64,000 nucleotides of DNA from Staphylococcus lloydii (GCF_015775975.1 NZ_CP064056.1:930001-994000), one strand, 5' to 3'; positions 50,119-61,923 are shown, counted from the stretch's first letter. Numbers and translations are program-made. Notes: generated by a model not told the origin, from the letters alone.

Positions 50119-51546
50119 ATGCATTTTGAAACAGTTATCGGACTTGAAGTCCACGTCGAACTAAAAACAGACTCAAAAATGTTTTCTCCATCACCAGCAC
50201 ACTTTGGTGCTAAACCAAATTCAAACACGAATGTTATAGACCTTGGTTACCCAGGTGTTTTACCTGTCGTAAATAGAAGAGCTGTTGATTGGGCAATGAG
50301 AGCATCTATGGCTTTAAATATGGATATCGCAACAGAATCTAAATTTGACCGTAAAAACTATTTCTATCCAGATAATCCAAAAGCCTACCAAATTTCACAA
50401 TTTGATCAACCGATTGGTGAAAATGGTTATATAGATATAGAAGTAGACGGTGAAACAAAACGTATTGGTATCACACGCTTGCATATGGAAGAGGATGCGG
50501 GTAAATCAACGCACAAAGATGGTTATTCACTCGTAGACTTAAATAGACAAGGTACACCATTAATTGAAATTGTTTCTGAACCCGATATCCGTTCTCCACA
50601 AGAAGCGTATGCTTATTTAGAAAAATTACGTTCTATTATTCAATATACTGGTGTTTCTGATTGTAAAATGGAAGAAGGCTCATTACGTTGTGATGCCAAC
50701 ATTTCATTACGTCCATATGGACAAGAAGAATTCGGAACTAAAGCTGAATTGAAAAACTTGAACTCATTTACTTATGTACGTAAAGGTTTAGAGTATGAAG
50801 AAAAACGACAAGAAGAAGAACTTTTAAATGGTGGGGAAATCTTACAAGAAACACGTCGTTTCGATGAATCAAACGGTAAAACAATCTTAATGCGTGTCAA
50901 AGAAGGTTCTGACGACTACCGTTACTTCCCAGAGCCAGACATCGTACCACTTTACGTTGATGAAGAATGGAAAGAACGTGTACGTCAAACAATTCCAGAA
51001 TTACCAGACGAAAGAAAAGAAAAATACGTTTCGCAATATGGCTTACCAGCATATGATGCTCACGTATTAACACTTACGAAAGAAATGTCTGATTTCTTCG
51101 AAGGCGCAGTTAAAGAAGGCGCTGATATTAAATTAACATCAAACTGGTTAATGGGTGGCGTTAACGAGTATTTAAATAAAAATCAAATCGAACTTCAAGA
51201 TACAAAATTAACACCTGAAAACTTAGCAGGTATGATTAAATTGATTGAAGACGGTACGATGAGTAGTAAAATCGCGAAAAAAGTATTCCCAGAACTTGCT
51301 GAAAACGGTGGAGACGCTAAACAAATTATGGAAGATAAAGGTTTAGTACAAATCTCTGATGAAGCTACATTACTAAAATTTGTTAATGAAGCTTTAGATA
51401 ATAATCCACAATCAGTAGAAGACTATAAAAATGGTAAAGGCAAAGCAATGGGCTTCTTAGTTGGTCAAATTATGAAAGCCTCAAAAGGTCAAGCCAATCC
51501 ACAACTAGTTAATCAACTATTAAAACAAGAGTTAGACAAACGCTAA
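50119..51546 (+). CDS. gatB: Asp-tRNA(Asn)/Glu-tRNA(Gln) amidotransferase subunit B
   Basis: A 475-residue GatB that binds the misacylated tRNA, activates its side chain and receives ammonia from GatA. Signature [18 protein letters not shown] is near 78, [16 protein letters not shown] near 145, and a YqeY/tail domain (about 330-475) recognises tRNA. AAGGAG lies 8 bases before the ATG at 50119; the longer frame overlaps it. Last gene of gatCAB. Confidence 0.97.
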   Translation: MHFETVIGLEVHVELKTDSKMFSPSPAHFGAKPNSNTNVIDLGYPGVLPVVNRRAVDWAMRASMALNMDIATESKFDRKNYFYPDNPKAYQISQFDQPIGENGYIDIEVDGETKRIGITRLHMEEDAGKSTHKDGYSLVDLNRQGTPLIEIVSEPDIRSPQEAYAYLEKLRSIIQYTGVSDCKMEEGSLRCDANISLRPYGQEEFGTKAELKNLNSFTYVRKGLEYEEKRQEEELLNGGEILQETRRFDESNGKTILMRVKEGSDDYRYFPEPDIVPLYVDEEWKERVRQTIPELPDERKEKYVSQYGLPAYDAHVLTLTKEMSDFFEGAVKEGADIKLTSNWLMGGVNEYLNKNQIELQDTKLTPENLAGMIKLIEDGTMSSKIAKKVFPELAENGGDAKQIMEDKGLVQISDEATLLKFVNEALDNNPQSVEDYKNGKGKAMGFLVGQIMKASKGQANPQLVNQLLKQELDKR

Positions 51547-51733
51547 ACATTAAGTGCGTTATTTAACATTATTAAAGTTTAAATCTTATGCCTGTAAGCA
51601 ATTTATGTTGCTTGCAGGTTACTTATTGTATTAAAAAGTTAGCGCATTATTAAATTGAATAATTTAAATGCTTTCAACTGAACTACAAATACTTTAATAT
51701 AGATTATGAGTATACTAAGTTGAGGGATAAACT

Positions 51734-52651
51734 ATGAGAAAAAGAGCTAGAATAATTTATAATCCAACTTCTGGTAAAGAGCTATTTAAACGTACGTTAC
51801 CAGATGTACTAATAAAATTAGAAAAAGCAGGATTTGAAACAAGTGCATATGCAACAGAAAAAATAGGTGACGCTACAATTGAGGCGCAACGTTCTCTTGA
51901 AGCTCAATATGATGTATTAATCGCTGCAGGTGGCGATGGTACGTTGAATGAAGTTGTGAATGGTATTGCAGAGCAACCTAACAGACCTAAATTAGGTATT
52001 ATACCAATGGGAACAGTTAATGATTTTGGTCGTGCCTTACATTTACCTAGCGACATTATGAGTGCTATTGATGTAATAATTGATCAACACACTACGAAGG
52101 TAGATATAGGTAAAATGAACAGTCGCTATTTTATTAATTTGGCTGCAGGTGGTCAATTAACACAAGTCTCTTATGAGACGCCTAGTAAATTAAAATCAAT
52201 TGTCGGACCTTTTGCATATTACATTAAAGGTTTTGAAATGTTACCCCAAATGAAGGCCGTCGATATTCGAATTGAATATGATGATGAAGTCTTTCAAGGG
52301 GAAGCAATGTTGTTTTTATTAGGTTTAACAAATTCAATGGCTGGATTTGAAAAGCTAGTTCCTGATGCTAAATTAGATGACGGTAAATTCACATTAATCA
52401 TAGTGGAAAAAGCAAATCTAGCTGAATTAGGTCATATTATGACATTGGCATCTCGTGGGGAACATACAAAGCATCCTAAAGTACATTATGAGAAAGCAAG
52501 CTCAATAAATATATCTTCTTTTACAGATATGCAATTGAACGTAGATGGAGAATATGGCGGAAAGCTACCAGGTAATTTCTTAAACTTGAAACAACATATA
52601 GAAGTATTTACACCGAAAGATGTTAAAAATGAAGAATTAACGGAGCAATAA
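51734..52651 (+). CDS. dagK: Diacylglycerol kinase (DgkB/DagK)
   Basis: A 305-residue soluble lipid kinase of the DAGK catalytic family. NPTSGK (9-14) and AAGGDGTLNEVVNG (58-71) are the nucleotide-binding motifs; GTVNDFGRAL and NLAAGGQLT follow. It returns diacylglycerol, produced during lipoteichoic acid synthesis, to phosphatidate. GAGGGAT precedes the ATG. Upstream, 51547-51733 contains only a weak hairpin at 51592-51618. Confidence 0.95.
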   Translation: MRKRARIIYNPTSGKELFKRTLPDVLIKLEKAGFETSAYATEKIGDATIEAQRSLEAQYDVLIAAGGDGTLNEVVNGIAEQPNRPKLGIIPMGTVNDFGRALHLPSDIMSAIDVIIDQHTTKVDIGKMNSRYFINLAAGGQLTQVSYETPSKLKSIVGPFAYYIKGFEMLPQMKAVDIRIEYDDEVFQGEAMLFLLGLTNSMAGFEKLVPDAKLDDGKFTLIIVEKANLAELGHIMTLASRGEHTKHPKVHYEKASSINISSFTDMQLNVDGEYGGKLPGNFLNLKQHIEVFTPKDVKNEELTEQ

Positions 52652-52670
52652 GTAAAAATTATCATCATTT

Positions 52671-52710
52671 GAGGTTAGGTCACAACATCATTGCAACCTA
52701 ACCTCTTTTA
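52671..52710 (+). terminator. Terminator of dagK
   Basis: GAGGTTAGGT (52671-52680) pairs perfectly with ACCTAACCTC (52696-52705), followed by TTTTA. Confidence 0.8.
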
Positions 52711-52726
52711 ATTTGGAGTGAATGAG

Positions 52727-54088
52727 TTGAATACGATTCAAAAAAATGACATAAAAGACGGTGAAGTTATTGATTTAACGCATGAAGGCCATGGCGTCGT
52801 CAAAATTGATAACTATCCAATTTTTGTACCTAATGCATTAATAGACGAGAAAATTGAATATAAAATTATCAAAGTTAAAAAGAATTTTGCAATTGGTAAA
52901 TTAATGAATGTAAAACAAGAGAGTAAGGAACGAATTGAACCGCCTTGTGTTTATTACACAAAGTGTGGGGGATGCCAATTACAACATATGAGTTATCCTG
53001 CGCAACTCGCAATGAAGAAAGAACAAGTCGTTAATTTGTTTCATCGTAAAGGTGATTTTAAAGAAACAACGATTAACGATACGGTAGGTATGGATAATCC
53101 TTGGCGTTATAGAAATAAATCTCAAATCCCGGTAGGTTTAAGTCACGACAAAAATGTAAAAATGGGTTTTTATCGACAACGTAGTCATGACATTATTGAT
53201 ATGGATGAATGTTTGATACAAGATGACCAACATCAACAAGTGATGAATGTCGTAAAACAATTATTTAATGACTTAAAAGTAAGTATTTATAACGAACGTT
53301 CAAAGCAAGGGCTTATGCGTCACGTTGTCATTCGTACTGGCTATCACAGTGATGATTTAATGATAATTTTTGTAACAAACGGTAAAAAATTCAAACAAGC
53401 TCCAACAATTATTGAAAAATTGTTAAAAGCATTTCCTAACGTAACAAACATTAAACAAAACATAAATAAAACGCATTCAAATGTAATTATGGGAGATGAA
53501 TCAATCACGTTATATGGTAAAGATAAGATAGAAGATAGCTTGTCTGAAGTTACTTTTAAAATTAGTGATCGTTCATTTTATCAAATCAACTCTGCACAAA
53601 CAGAAAAATTGTATCAACTTGCAATTGATTATGCTCAATTATCAGGTGACGAAATCGTTTTAGATACTTATTGTGGGATTGGCACGATTAGTTTATCAAT
53701 GGCTTCACAAGTTAAACACGTATACGGTGTAGAAGTTGTTCCCGAAGCGATTGCAGATGCGCAGCAAAATGCGACTTTAAACCAATTAGAAAATACTACT
53801 TTTGTCTGTGGCAAGGCTGAGGATACTATATTAAAATGGCAACAAGAAGGAATTCAGCCAGATGTTGTCATGGTGGATCCACCTAGAAAAGGGTGCGATG
53901 AATCCTTTATTCAAACTTTACTTACTTTAACGCCACAAAAGATAGTGTACATTTCTTGTAACCCTGCAACTCAACAACGAGATGCTGCAATGTTACAAGA
54001 AAAATATAAGTTGATTGAGATTACACCAGTCGATATGTTCCCACAAACAACACACGTTGAAACAGTTGCCTTGTTTGAATTGAAATAA
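52727..54088 (+). CDS. rlmD: 23S rRNA (uracil-5)-methyltransferase, RumA family
   Basis: A 453-residue SAM-dependent rRNA m5U methyltransferase. An N-terminal TRAM domain (about 10-65) is followed by an iron-sulfur cysteine cluster (PPCVYYTKCGGCQLQH), a Rossmann domain with DTYCGIGTISLSMA and VDPPRKGCDESF, and the catalytic Cys in YISCNPATQQRD. The target is probably U1939 and/or U747. The TTG at 52727 is 8 bases after GGAG; GTG 52718 lies within that site. Confidence 0.9.
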   Translation: MNTIQKNDIKDGEVIDLTHEGHGVVKIDNYPIFVPNALIDEKIEYKIIKVKKNFAIGKLMNVKQESKERIEPPCVYYTKCGGCQLQHMSYPAQLAMKKEQVVNLFHRKGDFKETTINDTVGMDNPWRYRNKSQIPVGLSHDKNVKMGFYRQRSHDIIDMDECLIQDDQHQQVMNVVKQLFNDLKVSIYNERSKQGLMRHVVIRTGYHSDDLMIIFVTNGKKFKQAPTIIEKLLKAFPNVTNIKQNINKTHSNVIMGDESITLYGKDKIEDSLSEVTFKISDRSFYQINSAQTEKLYQLAIDYAQLSGDEIVLDTYCGIGTISLSMASQVKHVYGVEVVPEAIADAQQNATLNQLENTTFVCGKAEDTILKWQQEGIQPDVVMVDPPRKGCDESFIQTLLTLTPQKIVYISCNPATQQRDAAMLQEKYKLIEITPVDMFPQTTHVETVALFELK

Positions 54089-54235
54089 TGAAATATTTCA
54101 AAGTATGTAAAATATTGCAGAATAACTAGGTTTATTAAAATTGGATTACAGGCAATATATTCGATTGAATTTTATTTCTCCACTATCTATAATCAAAGTA
54201 TAAATAGTTGATAAATACGTTAGGAGGGATATATT

Positions 54236-54787
54236 GTGTTTAAAATTAGTTTGTTTGATAATAAAAAAATGATGGAACGTTTTGTGATATTACAAATAGC
54301 TATTGTAATGATGACGATTTTAATTTCGTATAAAATAGCTTACTTATATACAGATATCATTGAACAAGATATATTGTTTAATGTCATTTATGGCATTTTA
54401 GGTCTGGTTGGTGTCGTTATTATACATGAATTAATACACAATATATTGTTTAGAGTTTTTGCGAAAAATTCAGCAAAACCTTCATATCGTTACCATTATG
54501 GATTAATTTCAACACATATGCCCGAGACGTATTATAAAAAATGGCAGTATATACTCGTTATGTTAGCGCCACTAGTTGTCTTAACATTTTTATTAATTGT
54601 AGCCTTTACGTTTTTATCTTATTCATCAATTATTTTTATCAGTAGTTTCCATATTGGATATTGTCTATTTGATTTATATTTTACGATTGGACTACTAAAT
54701 AATAATGTTAAATACGTGGAAAATACTGAACAGGGTATTTATTATTACACACAATCGCCTGTCGAAATGCACACAGAATCTAAATAA
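54236..54787 (+). CDS. DUF3267 putative membrane metalloprotease
   Basis: A 183-residue membrane protein with four hydrophobic helices (about 14-33, 44-70, 102-124, 127-150). The second ends in HELIH (near 65), a HExxH zinc motif, and RYHYGLISTHMPE follows, both typical of DUF3267. Substrate unknown. GTG start at 54236 with AGGAGGG 8 bases upstream. Kept in this position between rlmD and dinB as in S. aureus. Confidence 0.82.
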   Translation: MFKISLFDNKKMMERFVILQIAIVMMTILISYKIAYLYTDIIEQDILFNVIYGILGLVGVVIIHELIHNILFRVFAKNSAKPSYRYHYGLISTHMPETYYKKWQYILVMLAPLVVLTFLLIVAFTFLSYSSIIFISSFHIGYCLFDLYFTIGLLNNNVKYVENTEQGIYYYTQSPVEMHTESK

Positions 54788-54810
54788 CGTAAAACATTAA
54801 AATATAAAGA

Positions 54811-54850
54811 AACTCCAAAGTGTCGTTAACACATTTTGGAGATTTTTTGT
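54811..54850 (+). terminator. Terminator after the DUF3267 gene
   Basis: CTCCAAA..TGT paired with ACA..TTTTGGAG, with a mismatch, followed by six T. Confidence 0.8.
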
Positions 54851-54917
54851 TTAGAACTATAAAAGGCAGTAGTATACTTAAGTTAAATGAAAATTTATCT
54901 GAGGGAGGTGAATCTAA

Positions 54918-55988
54918 ATGGGAGAGAGACGTATTATTCATATTGATATGGATTATTTTTTTGCACAAGTAGAAATGAGAGACAATCCAAAGTTGCAAGG
55001 AAAACCTGTTATTGTTGGCGGTAAGGCCAGCGGTAGAGGTGTAGTTTCAACAGCGTCTTATGAAGCGAGAAAATATGGCGTGCATTCAGCTATGCCAATG
55101 GTACAAGCCCATAAATTGTGTCCTGATGGTTATTATGTCACACCAAGATTTGAAGCTTATAAGGAAGCCTCAAATATCATAATGGAAATTTTCAAAAGCT
55201 ATACAGAGATTGTAGAGCCATTATCCTTGGATGAAGCCTATTTAGATATTACACACCTCGTGCGACAAGATTTGCCAGCTTCGCATATTGCACAATATAT
55301 ACGTCGTGATATAACTGAGCAAACTGGATTAACTGCCTCTGCAGGTGTATCGTATAATAAGTTTCTAGCTAAATTAGCGAGTGGCATGAATAAACCCAAT
55401 GCGTTAACTGTTATTGACTACAATAATGTCCATGATATTTTAATGAATTTAGATATAGGGGAATTTCCCGGCGTCGGTAAGGCGTCAAAACAAAAAATGC
55501 ATGATAATAACATATTCACCGGCCAAGATTTGTACAATCAAAGTGAACGAGAATTAATTAGATTATTTGGGAAAAGAGGGCATGGCTTATACAATAAAGC
55601 GCGTGGGATTGATCATAATCCAGTTAAGCAAACGCGCATACGTAAGTCGGTAGGGACAGAGCGTACATTTGCTACTGATGTTAATGACGACGAGCAAATA
55701 TTACAAAAAATTTGGGAATTAAGTGAAAAGACTGCGACTAGACTCGCTAATTTACAAAAATCAGGAAAAACAGTCACAGTAAAAATAAAAACGTACAAAT
55801 TTGAAACTTTTTCAAAACAAAAAAGTTTAAGAGAAACTGTACGTTCAGAAACGGATATTTATAATATTGCATATGCATTATATACAGACCTTAAAGAACC
55901 AGAGATTCCAATAAGATTAGTAGGCGTAACGGTAGGGAATTTGGAAAAATCCACTTATGAAAACATGACAATATATGATTACTTGTAA
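54918..55988 (+). CDS. dinB: DNA polymerase IV
   Basis: A 356-residue Y-family translesion polymerase. Catalytic carboxylates lie in [10 protein letters not shown] (8-17) and [11 protein letters not shown] (about 100-110); the helix-hairpin-helix [13 protein letters not shown] and the little-finger domain with [13 protein letters not shown] follow. No LexA box is visible upstream, so expression may be constitutive. GAGGGAGGTG precedes the ATG. Confidence 0.96.
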   Translation: MGERRIIHIDMDYFFAQVEMRDNPKLQGKPVIVGGKASGRGVVSTASYEARKYGVHSAMPMVQAHKLCPDGYYVTPRFEAYKEASNIIMEIFKSYTEIVEPLSLDEAYLDITHLVRQDLPASHIAQYIRRDITEQTGLTASAGVSYNKFLAKLASGMNKPNALTVIDYNNVHDILMNLDIGEFPGVGKASKQKMHDNNIFTGQDLYNQSERELIRLFGKRGHGLYNKARGIDHNPVKQTRIRKSVGTERTFATDVNDDEQILQKIWELSEKTATRLANLQKSGKTVTVKIKTYKFETFSKQKSLRETVRSETDIYNIAYALYTDLKEPEIPIRLVGVTVGNLEKSTYENMTIYDYL

Positions 55989-55992
55989 ACGG

Positions 55993-56547
55993 CTAATCTT
56001 TGTCTTTCAGTTGTTTTCCATATACGTTAAGCATCGTTGCTAAATTATCGTAATGCTTTAACAAGCGAAATGTTATCATCGCGCAAGCTTTTGCATCATT
56101 TAAAGCATCGTGATGCCCGTGAAAATCTAAATTATAAAATTGCATCATATGATTTAAGCCATAACGGTGATTGTTTATAGTACGACGTGCTAATTGAAGC
56201 GAACAAAAATAAGTCATACTCGGCGTCTCTTGACCACATGATTTGATACTCTCATGAAGTACGTTCATATCGAAAGCAGCATTATGAGCTACTACAGGCA
56301 AGCTATCAATAAAATCTAACATGTATGGATAAACTTCTGTAAAAGTAGGGGATGCTTCTACATCTTGTGGATGGATGCCGTGAACGGCTATATTTTGTTG
56401 TGAAAAATAATCATTAGGATTAACTAACGTATAAAAAGTTTCGACAATTTCATGGTCTACTACTTTTACCATTCCTACAGAACAAATACTTGTTCTCTTA
56501 CCGTTAGCTGTTTCGAAGTCCAATGCTACAAATGCATTTTCAGACAT
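55993..56547 (-). CDS. DnaQ-like 3'-5' exonuclease
   Basis: A 184-residue DEDDh exonuclease similar to the epsilon domain of DNA polymerase III. Motifs are VALDFETAN (ExoI), VVAHNAAFDMNVL (ExoII) and HGHHDALNDAKAC (ExoIII with the His). No other domain is attached. The ATG at 56547 follows GGGAAG; the longer frame adds 23 residues lacking any family feature. It converges on dinB with only four bases between stops. Confidence 0.9.
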   Translation of the reverse strand: MSENAFVALDFETANGKRTSICSVGMVKVVDHEIVETFYTLVNPNDYFSQQNIAVHGIHPQDVEASPTFTEVYPYMLDFIDSLPVVAHNAAFDMNVLHESIKSCGQETPSMTYFCSLQLARRTINNHRYGLNHMMQFYNLDFHGHHDALNDAKACAMITFRLLKHYDNLATMLNVYGKQLKDKD

Positions 56548-56746
56548 TACAATACTTCCCTTCATAAAAATAGATGATAAAACAAATATTGTTTTACCAT
56601 ATTTCGAGTGCATCAAGTACTTTTATTATATAATAAAAAATAAGGATGACCATAGGCAAGATAAAATACTTATATAGAGATATAAGCGTAATCTATAACC
56701 TAAGTTCAACCTTAATAAATATTACTAACTAAAGCATGTATTAAAT

Positions 56747-57247
56747 TTATTCTTCATCAAATGAGCGTGCAGCAAGCTCTTTTTCATATAAATATAAAGT
56801 ATTATGATCATCGCCAATACGATTTAAATAGTCGATGTGTGTTTCAAACATAGATTCTTCTTCTACTTGTTCGTCTAAGAACCAGTTTAAGAATGAAATT
56901 GTAGCATAATCTTTATCTTTATTTGCAATATCAGATAAATTATAAAATCTACGTGTAACATCTTGTTCTTGAGCTAAGCCATCTTCAAACGTTTCTAAAA
57001 TACTGCTAAATTCTGATTTAGGTGCAGATATTGCTGAAAATTCAGCGTGTTCACCGCGGTCATTGATATAGTCATAGATTTTCTTACCGTGGAAACGTTC
57101 TTCTTTAGCTTGTTGAATATAGAAATTAGCAAAACCTTCGTAAGATTGGTTATCACAGTAAGCTGCCATAGCCATGTATGCATGCGCTGCATAGTATTCA
57201 TGATTCATTTGTTCATTTAATGCATTTAATAATTCTTTATTTAACAT
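56747..57247 (-). CDS. ftnA: Ferritin
   Basis: A 166-residue bacterial non-heme ferritin, 24 subunits storing iron as ferric mineral. Ferroxidase residues Glu17, Glu50 and His53 ([16 protein letters not shown]) and Glu94 region are in place. The ATG at 57247 follows GGAGGCC; the longer frame starts 18 codons earlier without cause. A PerR-like box lies upstream, matching PerR control of ftnA in S. aureus. Confidence 0.97.
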   Translation of the reverse strand: MLNKELLNALNEQMNHEYYAAHAYMAMAAYCDNQSYEGFANFYIQQAKEERFHGKKIYDYINDRGEHAEFSAISAPKSEFSSILETFEDGLAQEQDVTRRFYNLSDIANKDKDYATISFLNWFLDEQVEEESMFETHIDYLNRIGDDHNTLYLYEKELAARSFDEE

Positions 57248-57279
57248 TAGTAACAGGCCTCCTATACTTGGTTGATATA

Positions 57280-57323
57280 AGTATAGCAAATCTATTCTCA
57301 TTAGTAAATAATAATTATTATAA
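57280..57323 (-). promoter_or_regulatory. ftnA promoter with PerR box
   Basis: On the minus strand TTTACT (57303-57308), 17 bp, TATACT (57280-57285). Immediately upstream, 57309-57323 matches the PerR box TTATAATnATTATAA at 13 of 14 fixed positions. Position next to the -35 fits peroxide-responsive repression or modulation. Confidence 0.8.
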
Positions 57324-57418
57324 TCTGGAATAGATTCAATATTTTTAATTGAGAATGCTATAGAAAGAAAAAAAGACGTGTTATAATATTTTGTGCGAGT
57401 AATTTAGGGAGGTTAATT

Positions 57419-58729
57419 ATGAGACATTGGACAGCTAAAACTTTGGCAAAGCTAGCACGTAAAGCTAGTAGAGCAGCAGGTAAAAAAGGTACTGATTTAC
57501 CTGGCCAAGTTGCAAGAAAATTAGATAAAAATATATTAAGAAATTTAGCTACGACTGTAGATGAAATAGTATTTATAAGTGGTACCAACGGGAAGACAAC
57601 CACATCAAATTTAATTGGCTACACATTAAAAGAAAATAATATTGATATTATACATAATAATGAAGGTGCCAATATGGCTGCTGGTATTACATCAGCATTT
57701 ATTGTTCAAAATAACAAGAATACAAAAATAGCAATCATCGAGATAGATGAGGGGAGTATCCCTAGAGTATTAAACGAAGTAACACCTACCATGATGGTGT
57801 TTACTAACTTCTTTAGAGACCAAATGGACCGTTTTGGCGAAATTGATATTATGGTAAATAATATCGCTCAAGCTATTAGTAATAAAGGCATAAAGCTGTT
57901 ATTAAATGCTGATGATCCGTTTGTTAGTAGATTAAAAATAGCTAGTGAGCATGTTTTATACTATGGAATGCAAAAGCATGTACATGAATTCGAGCAAAGT
58001 ACGATGAATGAAAGTAAATATTGCCCTAACTGTGGTCGCTTATTACATTATGATTATATTCACTATAATCAAATAGGACATTATCATTGTGAATGTGGAT
58101 TCAAAAGAGAACAACCTAAATACGAAGTCACGAACTTTAATTTATCACCATTCATAGATATGGAAGTTAATAACGCCAAATTTGATATGAAAATAGCCGG
58201 TGATTTTAATGCTTATAATGCCTTAGCGGCATATTCAGTATTAAAAGAATTAGGGTTATCTGATGAATCCATTCGTAAAGGCTTTGAATCTTATACTTCA
58301 CATAATGGAAGAATGCAGTACTTCAAAAATAGCCAAAAAGAAGCCATGATAAATCTCGCTAAAAATCCTGCTGGTATGAATTCAAGCCTATCAGTTGGTG
58401 AACAAATTGAAGGCAATAAGGTCTATGTCTTAAGCTTAAATGACAATGCTGCTGATGGACGTGACACTTCTTGGATTTATGATGCCGATTTTGAAAAGCT
58501 TTCTAGACAATCTATAGAAGCCATTATTGTTACAGGTACAAGAGCTGAAGAACTACATTTACGATTAAAATTAGCCGAAGTAGAAGTGCCAGTTATTGTC
58601 GAGAAAGATATTTATAAGGCAACTGCACTATCAATGAACTATAATAGCTTCACTGTAGCAATACCAAACTATACCTCTTTATCGCCAATGTTAGATCAAT
58701 TAAACCGCTCATTTAAGGAGGACAAATAG
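57419..58729 (+). CDS. murT: Lipid II isoglutaminyl synthase subunit MurT
   Basis: A 436-residue Mur-ligase-family protein that with GatD amidates the D-Glu of lipid II to D-isoglutamine. The Walker A motif is [11 protein letters not shown] near 54, a zinc ribbon ([18 protein letters not shown]) lies at about 203-232 within the ATPase domain, and the C-terminal DUF1727 contains [15 protein letters not shown] with the catalytic Asp. Start ATG follows GGGAGG. GatD begins one base after the stop. Confidence 0.97.
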   Translation: MRHWTAKTLAKLARKASRAAGKKGTDLPGQVARKLDKNILRNLATTVDEIVFISGTNGKTTTSNLIGYTLKENNIDIIHNNEGANMAAGITSAFIVQNNKNTKIAIIEIDEGSIPRVLNEVTPTMMVFTNFFRDQMDRFGEIDIMVNNIAQAISNKGIKLLLNADDPFVSRLKIASEHVLYYGMQKHVHEFEQSTMNESKYCPNCGRLLHYDYIHYNQIGHYHCECGFKREQPKYEVTNFNLSPFIDMEVNNAKFDMKIAGDFNAYNALAAYSVLKELGLSDESIRKGFESYTSHNGRMQYFKNSQKEAMINLAKNPAGMNSSLSVGEQIEGNKVYVLSLNDNAADGRDTSWIYDADFEKLSRQSIEAIIVTGTRAEELHLRLKLAEVEVPVIVEKDIYKATALSMNYNSFTVAIPNYTSLSPMLDQLNRSFKEDK

Positions 58730-58730
58730 T

Positions 58731-59447
58731 ATGAATGAATTAAATATCTATCATTTTATGCCAGATAAACTAAACTTATATAGTGATATAGGTAATATCA
58801 TTGCCCTCCGTCAAAGAGCTAAACTTAGAAATATAAAAGTTAATGTTATTGATATTAATGAAACCGAAGGAATTACACTAGATGATTGCGATATCTTCTT
58901 TATCGGCGGTGGAAGTGATAGAGAACAATCACTTGCTACTAAAGAATTAAGTAAAATTAAAACAATTTTAAAAGATGCGATAGAAGATGGTATGCCTGGT
59001 TTAACTATTTGTGGTGGTTACCAATTTTTAGGTAGTAAATATATTACGCCAGATGGTACAGAGTTAGAAGGGCTAAATATTTTAGACTTTTATACTAAGT
59101 CACAAAAAGATAGATTGACTGGAGACATCGTTATTGAAAGCGAAACATTCGGTACTATAGTAGGATTTGAAAATCATGGTGGAAGAACGTATCATGATTT
59201 TGGTACATTAGGAAATGTTACTCACGGTTTTGGTAATAATGATAATGATGCCAAAGAAGGTATTCATTACAAAAACTTATTGGGTACTTATTTACATGGT
59301 CCAATTTTACCGAAAAACCATGAGCTTACTGATTATCTATTAACTAAAGCTTGCGAACGTAAGGGTATACCATTTGAACCTGTAAAAGTCGATAACGAAA
59401 TCGAAGAAGCGGCTAAACAAGTAATCGTAGACCGAGTTAAAAAGTAA
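58731..59447 (+). CDS. gatD: Lipid II isoglutaminyl synthase glutaminase subunit GatD
   Basis: A 238-residue class I glutamine amidotransferase-like protein supplying ammonia to MurT. Catalytic Cys94 ([10 protein letters not shown]) and His189 (GTYLHGPIL) match S. aureus GatD residue numbers, as does substrate-binding Arg128. Start ATG follows AGGAGGAC inside murT's end. Amidated lipid II is needed for efficient cross-linking and beta-lactam resistance. Confidence 0.97.
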   Translation: MNELNIYHFMPDKLNLYSDIGNIIALRQRAKLRNIKVNVIDINETEGITLDDCDIFFIGGGSDREQSLATKELSKIKTILKDAIEDGMPGLTICGGYQFLGSKYITPDGTELEGLNILDFYTKSQKDRLTGDIVIESETFGTIVGFENHGGRTYHDFGTLGNVTHGFGNNDNDAKEGIHYKNLLGTYLHGPILPKNHELTDYLLTKACERKGIPFEPVKVDNEIEEAAKQVIVDRVKK

Positions 59448-59456
59448 ATAAATATA

Positions 59457-59500
59457 AAAAAGCCAATCAACAATATTAAATACGTTGATTGGCTTTTTAG
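59457..59500. terminator. Bidirectional terminator after murT-gatD
   Basis: A 15-bp perfect stem (59457-59471 with 59484-59498), A-run and T-run ends. Confidence 0.92.
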
Positions 59501-59516
59501 TTAATTAATATAGTAA

Positions 59517-60503
59517 TTAAGCGTATCTATCATCTAGAATACGATAAATTAATAATATCTCATATATGATATGACTTTTAAGTTGATGTGCGTCAAATTC
59601 ATCTAGATATTTAACGGAGTTTTTCAATATTGAGGCACTTTTCTTTTCTCTTTCGAAATGACCAGTCGCAATAATTTGATTAATATTATTAGCTATTTTA
59701 AGTATTGCCAATTTTTCATTGTTATCAAAATAAACAACTGTTTTTTTAGGTAAATAAATAATGTTCGATAGATGCGAAATAAATAATCTGTCTGTAGTTG
59801 CTAAAGTTTGAAATTTTTTAAATTTAATCCAATCTGTTTCGTCATATTTGTGGTAAGATAATTCGTCGGATTGATAAGATAATAAGGCTTCGATTTTTTG
59901 TGTCGCTATTATTAATTTATTATATTTTTTTATCGAAGATTCTGATTTAAATTGACTTAATAATAATTCTTGCATTCTTTCGCTATATAAAGCATACATT
60001 TTTTCTTCAGTATCACGTAATAAATTTTCGATTTGTTCATAATATTTAGGCGGTAAAATTATGAAATTAACTAATGCTGCTGTGCCTAAACCTATTACTG
60101 CCGTTAATAGTCGTGAAAAGAAATTGAAGATATATGCTTCATGTATACCGGGAATCATAGCCATGGCAGTTAATGTTGCTACTGTTGTACCCGCATGTAA
60201 GTTTAATTTAGTACAAACTAAAATTGTAAATGTGGTAGCAAATGCATAAGAGAATGGAGATTGATCTCCAAAAAGAAATGTAAATAATACTGCGAATAAT
60301 GCGCCAATTACAGTTGCAGGTAACCGTCTATATCCTTTTTTTATGGAGGCTTTTGCAGTAGGTTCTATTGTAACAACCGCGGTTAATATAGCGAATATGG
60401 GGTTGAGATTTAACAGCATACAAAATAAGGCCGTTAAAAATGTTGCTAAGCCAGTTTTTAAAGTCCGAGCACCGACTATTCTTTTATACCATTTATCATT
60501 CAT
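59517..60503 (-). CDS. UPF0421/aromatic acid exporter-like membrane protein
   Basis: A 328-residue protein with four to six membrane helices in residues 12-150 and a helical cytoplasmic C-terminal half. [24 protein letters not shown] (about 37-60) is the hallmark of the ArAE/FUSC-like UPF0421 family. Transport substrate is unknown. It faces map divergently. AAATGGAG lies before the ATG. Confidence 0.85.
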   Translation of the reverse strand: MNDKWYKRIVGARTLKTGLATFLTALFCMLLNLNPIFAILTAVVTIEPTAKASIKKGYRRLPATVIGALFAVLFTFLFGDQSPFSYAFATTFTILVCTKLNLHAGTTVATLTAMAMIPGIHEAYIFNFFSRLLTAVIGLGTAALVNFIILPPKYYEQIENLLRDTEEKMYALYSERMQELLLSQFKSESSIKKYNKLIIATQKIEALLSYQSDELSYHKYDETDWIKFKKFQTLATTDRLFISHLSNIIYLPKKTVVYFDNNEKLAILKIANNINQIIATGHFEREKKSASILKNSVKYLDEFDAHQLKSHIIYEILLIYRILDDRYA

Positions 60504-60631
60504 AAGAAAATCTCCATTTTGTAATTAAGTTATTGTTAATGTGTGTAATTTAAAATACGATAATGTTAAACTATATATGCTTAAATACTGTCTATTATTA
60601 TAACAAAAAAATCTGCTATAATAATAATTAA

Positions 60632-61414
<783 letters not shown>

Positions 61415-61444
61415 CTTTCAATGTTAGGTCTAAAGTCCTAATAT

Positions 61445-61478
61445 AAAATGGTTCCGGAGCCTATTAAAATGGTTCCGG
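61445..61478 (+). repeat. Two 13-bp direct repeats with 21-bp period
   Basis: AAAATGGTTCCGG occurs at 61445-61457 and again at 61466-61478. Exactly 21 bp later a TATAAT begins (61487). The repeats also allow a hairpin, CCGGAGCC (61454-61461) with GGTTCCGG (61471-61478), followed by T-rich sequence, so the element may be the map terminator, an operator for the vra operon, or both. Confidence 0.8.
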
Positions 61479-61486
61479 TAATTTTT

Positions 61487-61492
61487 TATAAT
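61487..61492 (+). promoter_or_regulatory. Candidate -10 box of the vraUTSR operon
   Basis: A consensus TATAAT lies 28 bases before the vraU start. The -35 position (TTAAAA at 61464-61469) is poor, as expected for an activator-dependent promoter. VraR activates its own operon in S. aureus; use of this box is inferred. Confidence 0.45.
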
Positions 61493-61520
61493 GAAACCTA
61501 ATCAATGATGAGGTGGTTTC

Positions 61521-61907
61521 ATGAACTATATAACGACATATTTAAATGACATTTGTAAAAACACATATGAAATAGGTTTAAAATCATACAAAGAAAAATT
61601 AGATTTAAAATTAGAAAGCATCGAAAATTATATAGCTTATCTAATCGAGAAAAAAGAACGAATTCGTAATATGATTGACAGCTTGACACTAAAATTAGAA
61701 AATAAATACATCGATATGATAGATTACACACACGTGAATTGTGCTCAAGAAATTAAAAACAATGAAATCGATTCAATCAAAGCAATGCTTAATAAAATGG
61801 AAGCAGACTATGCACGTATTGAAGCAGATCTATCACAACAAGCCGAAGAAAAAATCAATACAGAAACTGAATGTGATTTTATCGAACGCATAAGTTTAGT
61901 CGCTTAA
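61521..61907 (+). CDS. vraU: VraU-like protein of the vra operon
   Basis: A 128-residue, highly charged protein predicted to be mostly helical with coiled-coil character (KLDLKLESIENYIAYLIEKK and MEADYARIEADLSQQAEEKI). It occupies the position of vraU (orf1), first gene of the S. aureus vraUTSR operon. Its role is unclear and it is not needed for VraSR signalling in S. aureus. GAGGTGG precedes the ATG. Sixteen bases separate it from vraT. Confidence 0.85.
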   Translation: MNYITTYLNDICKNTYEIGLKSYKEKLDLKLESIENYIAYLIEKKERIRNMIDSLTLKLENKYIDMIDYTHVNCAQEIKNNEIDSIKAMLNKMEADYARIEADLSQQAEEKINTETECDFIERISLVA

Positions 61908-61923
61908 AGAAGGGTGGCGAATC

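Noticed and set aside
51592..51618. Hairpin after gatB considered as terminator
   Set aside because: An 11-bp stem is present, but no T-run follows; it may be a weak terminator and was left out as a firm call.
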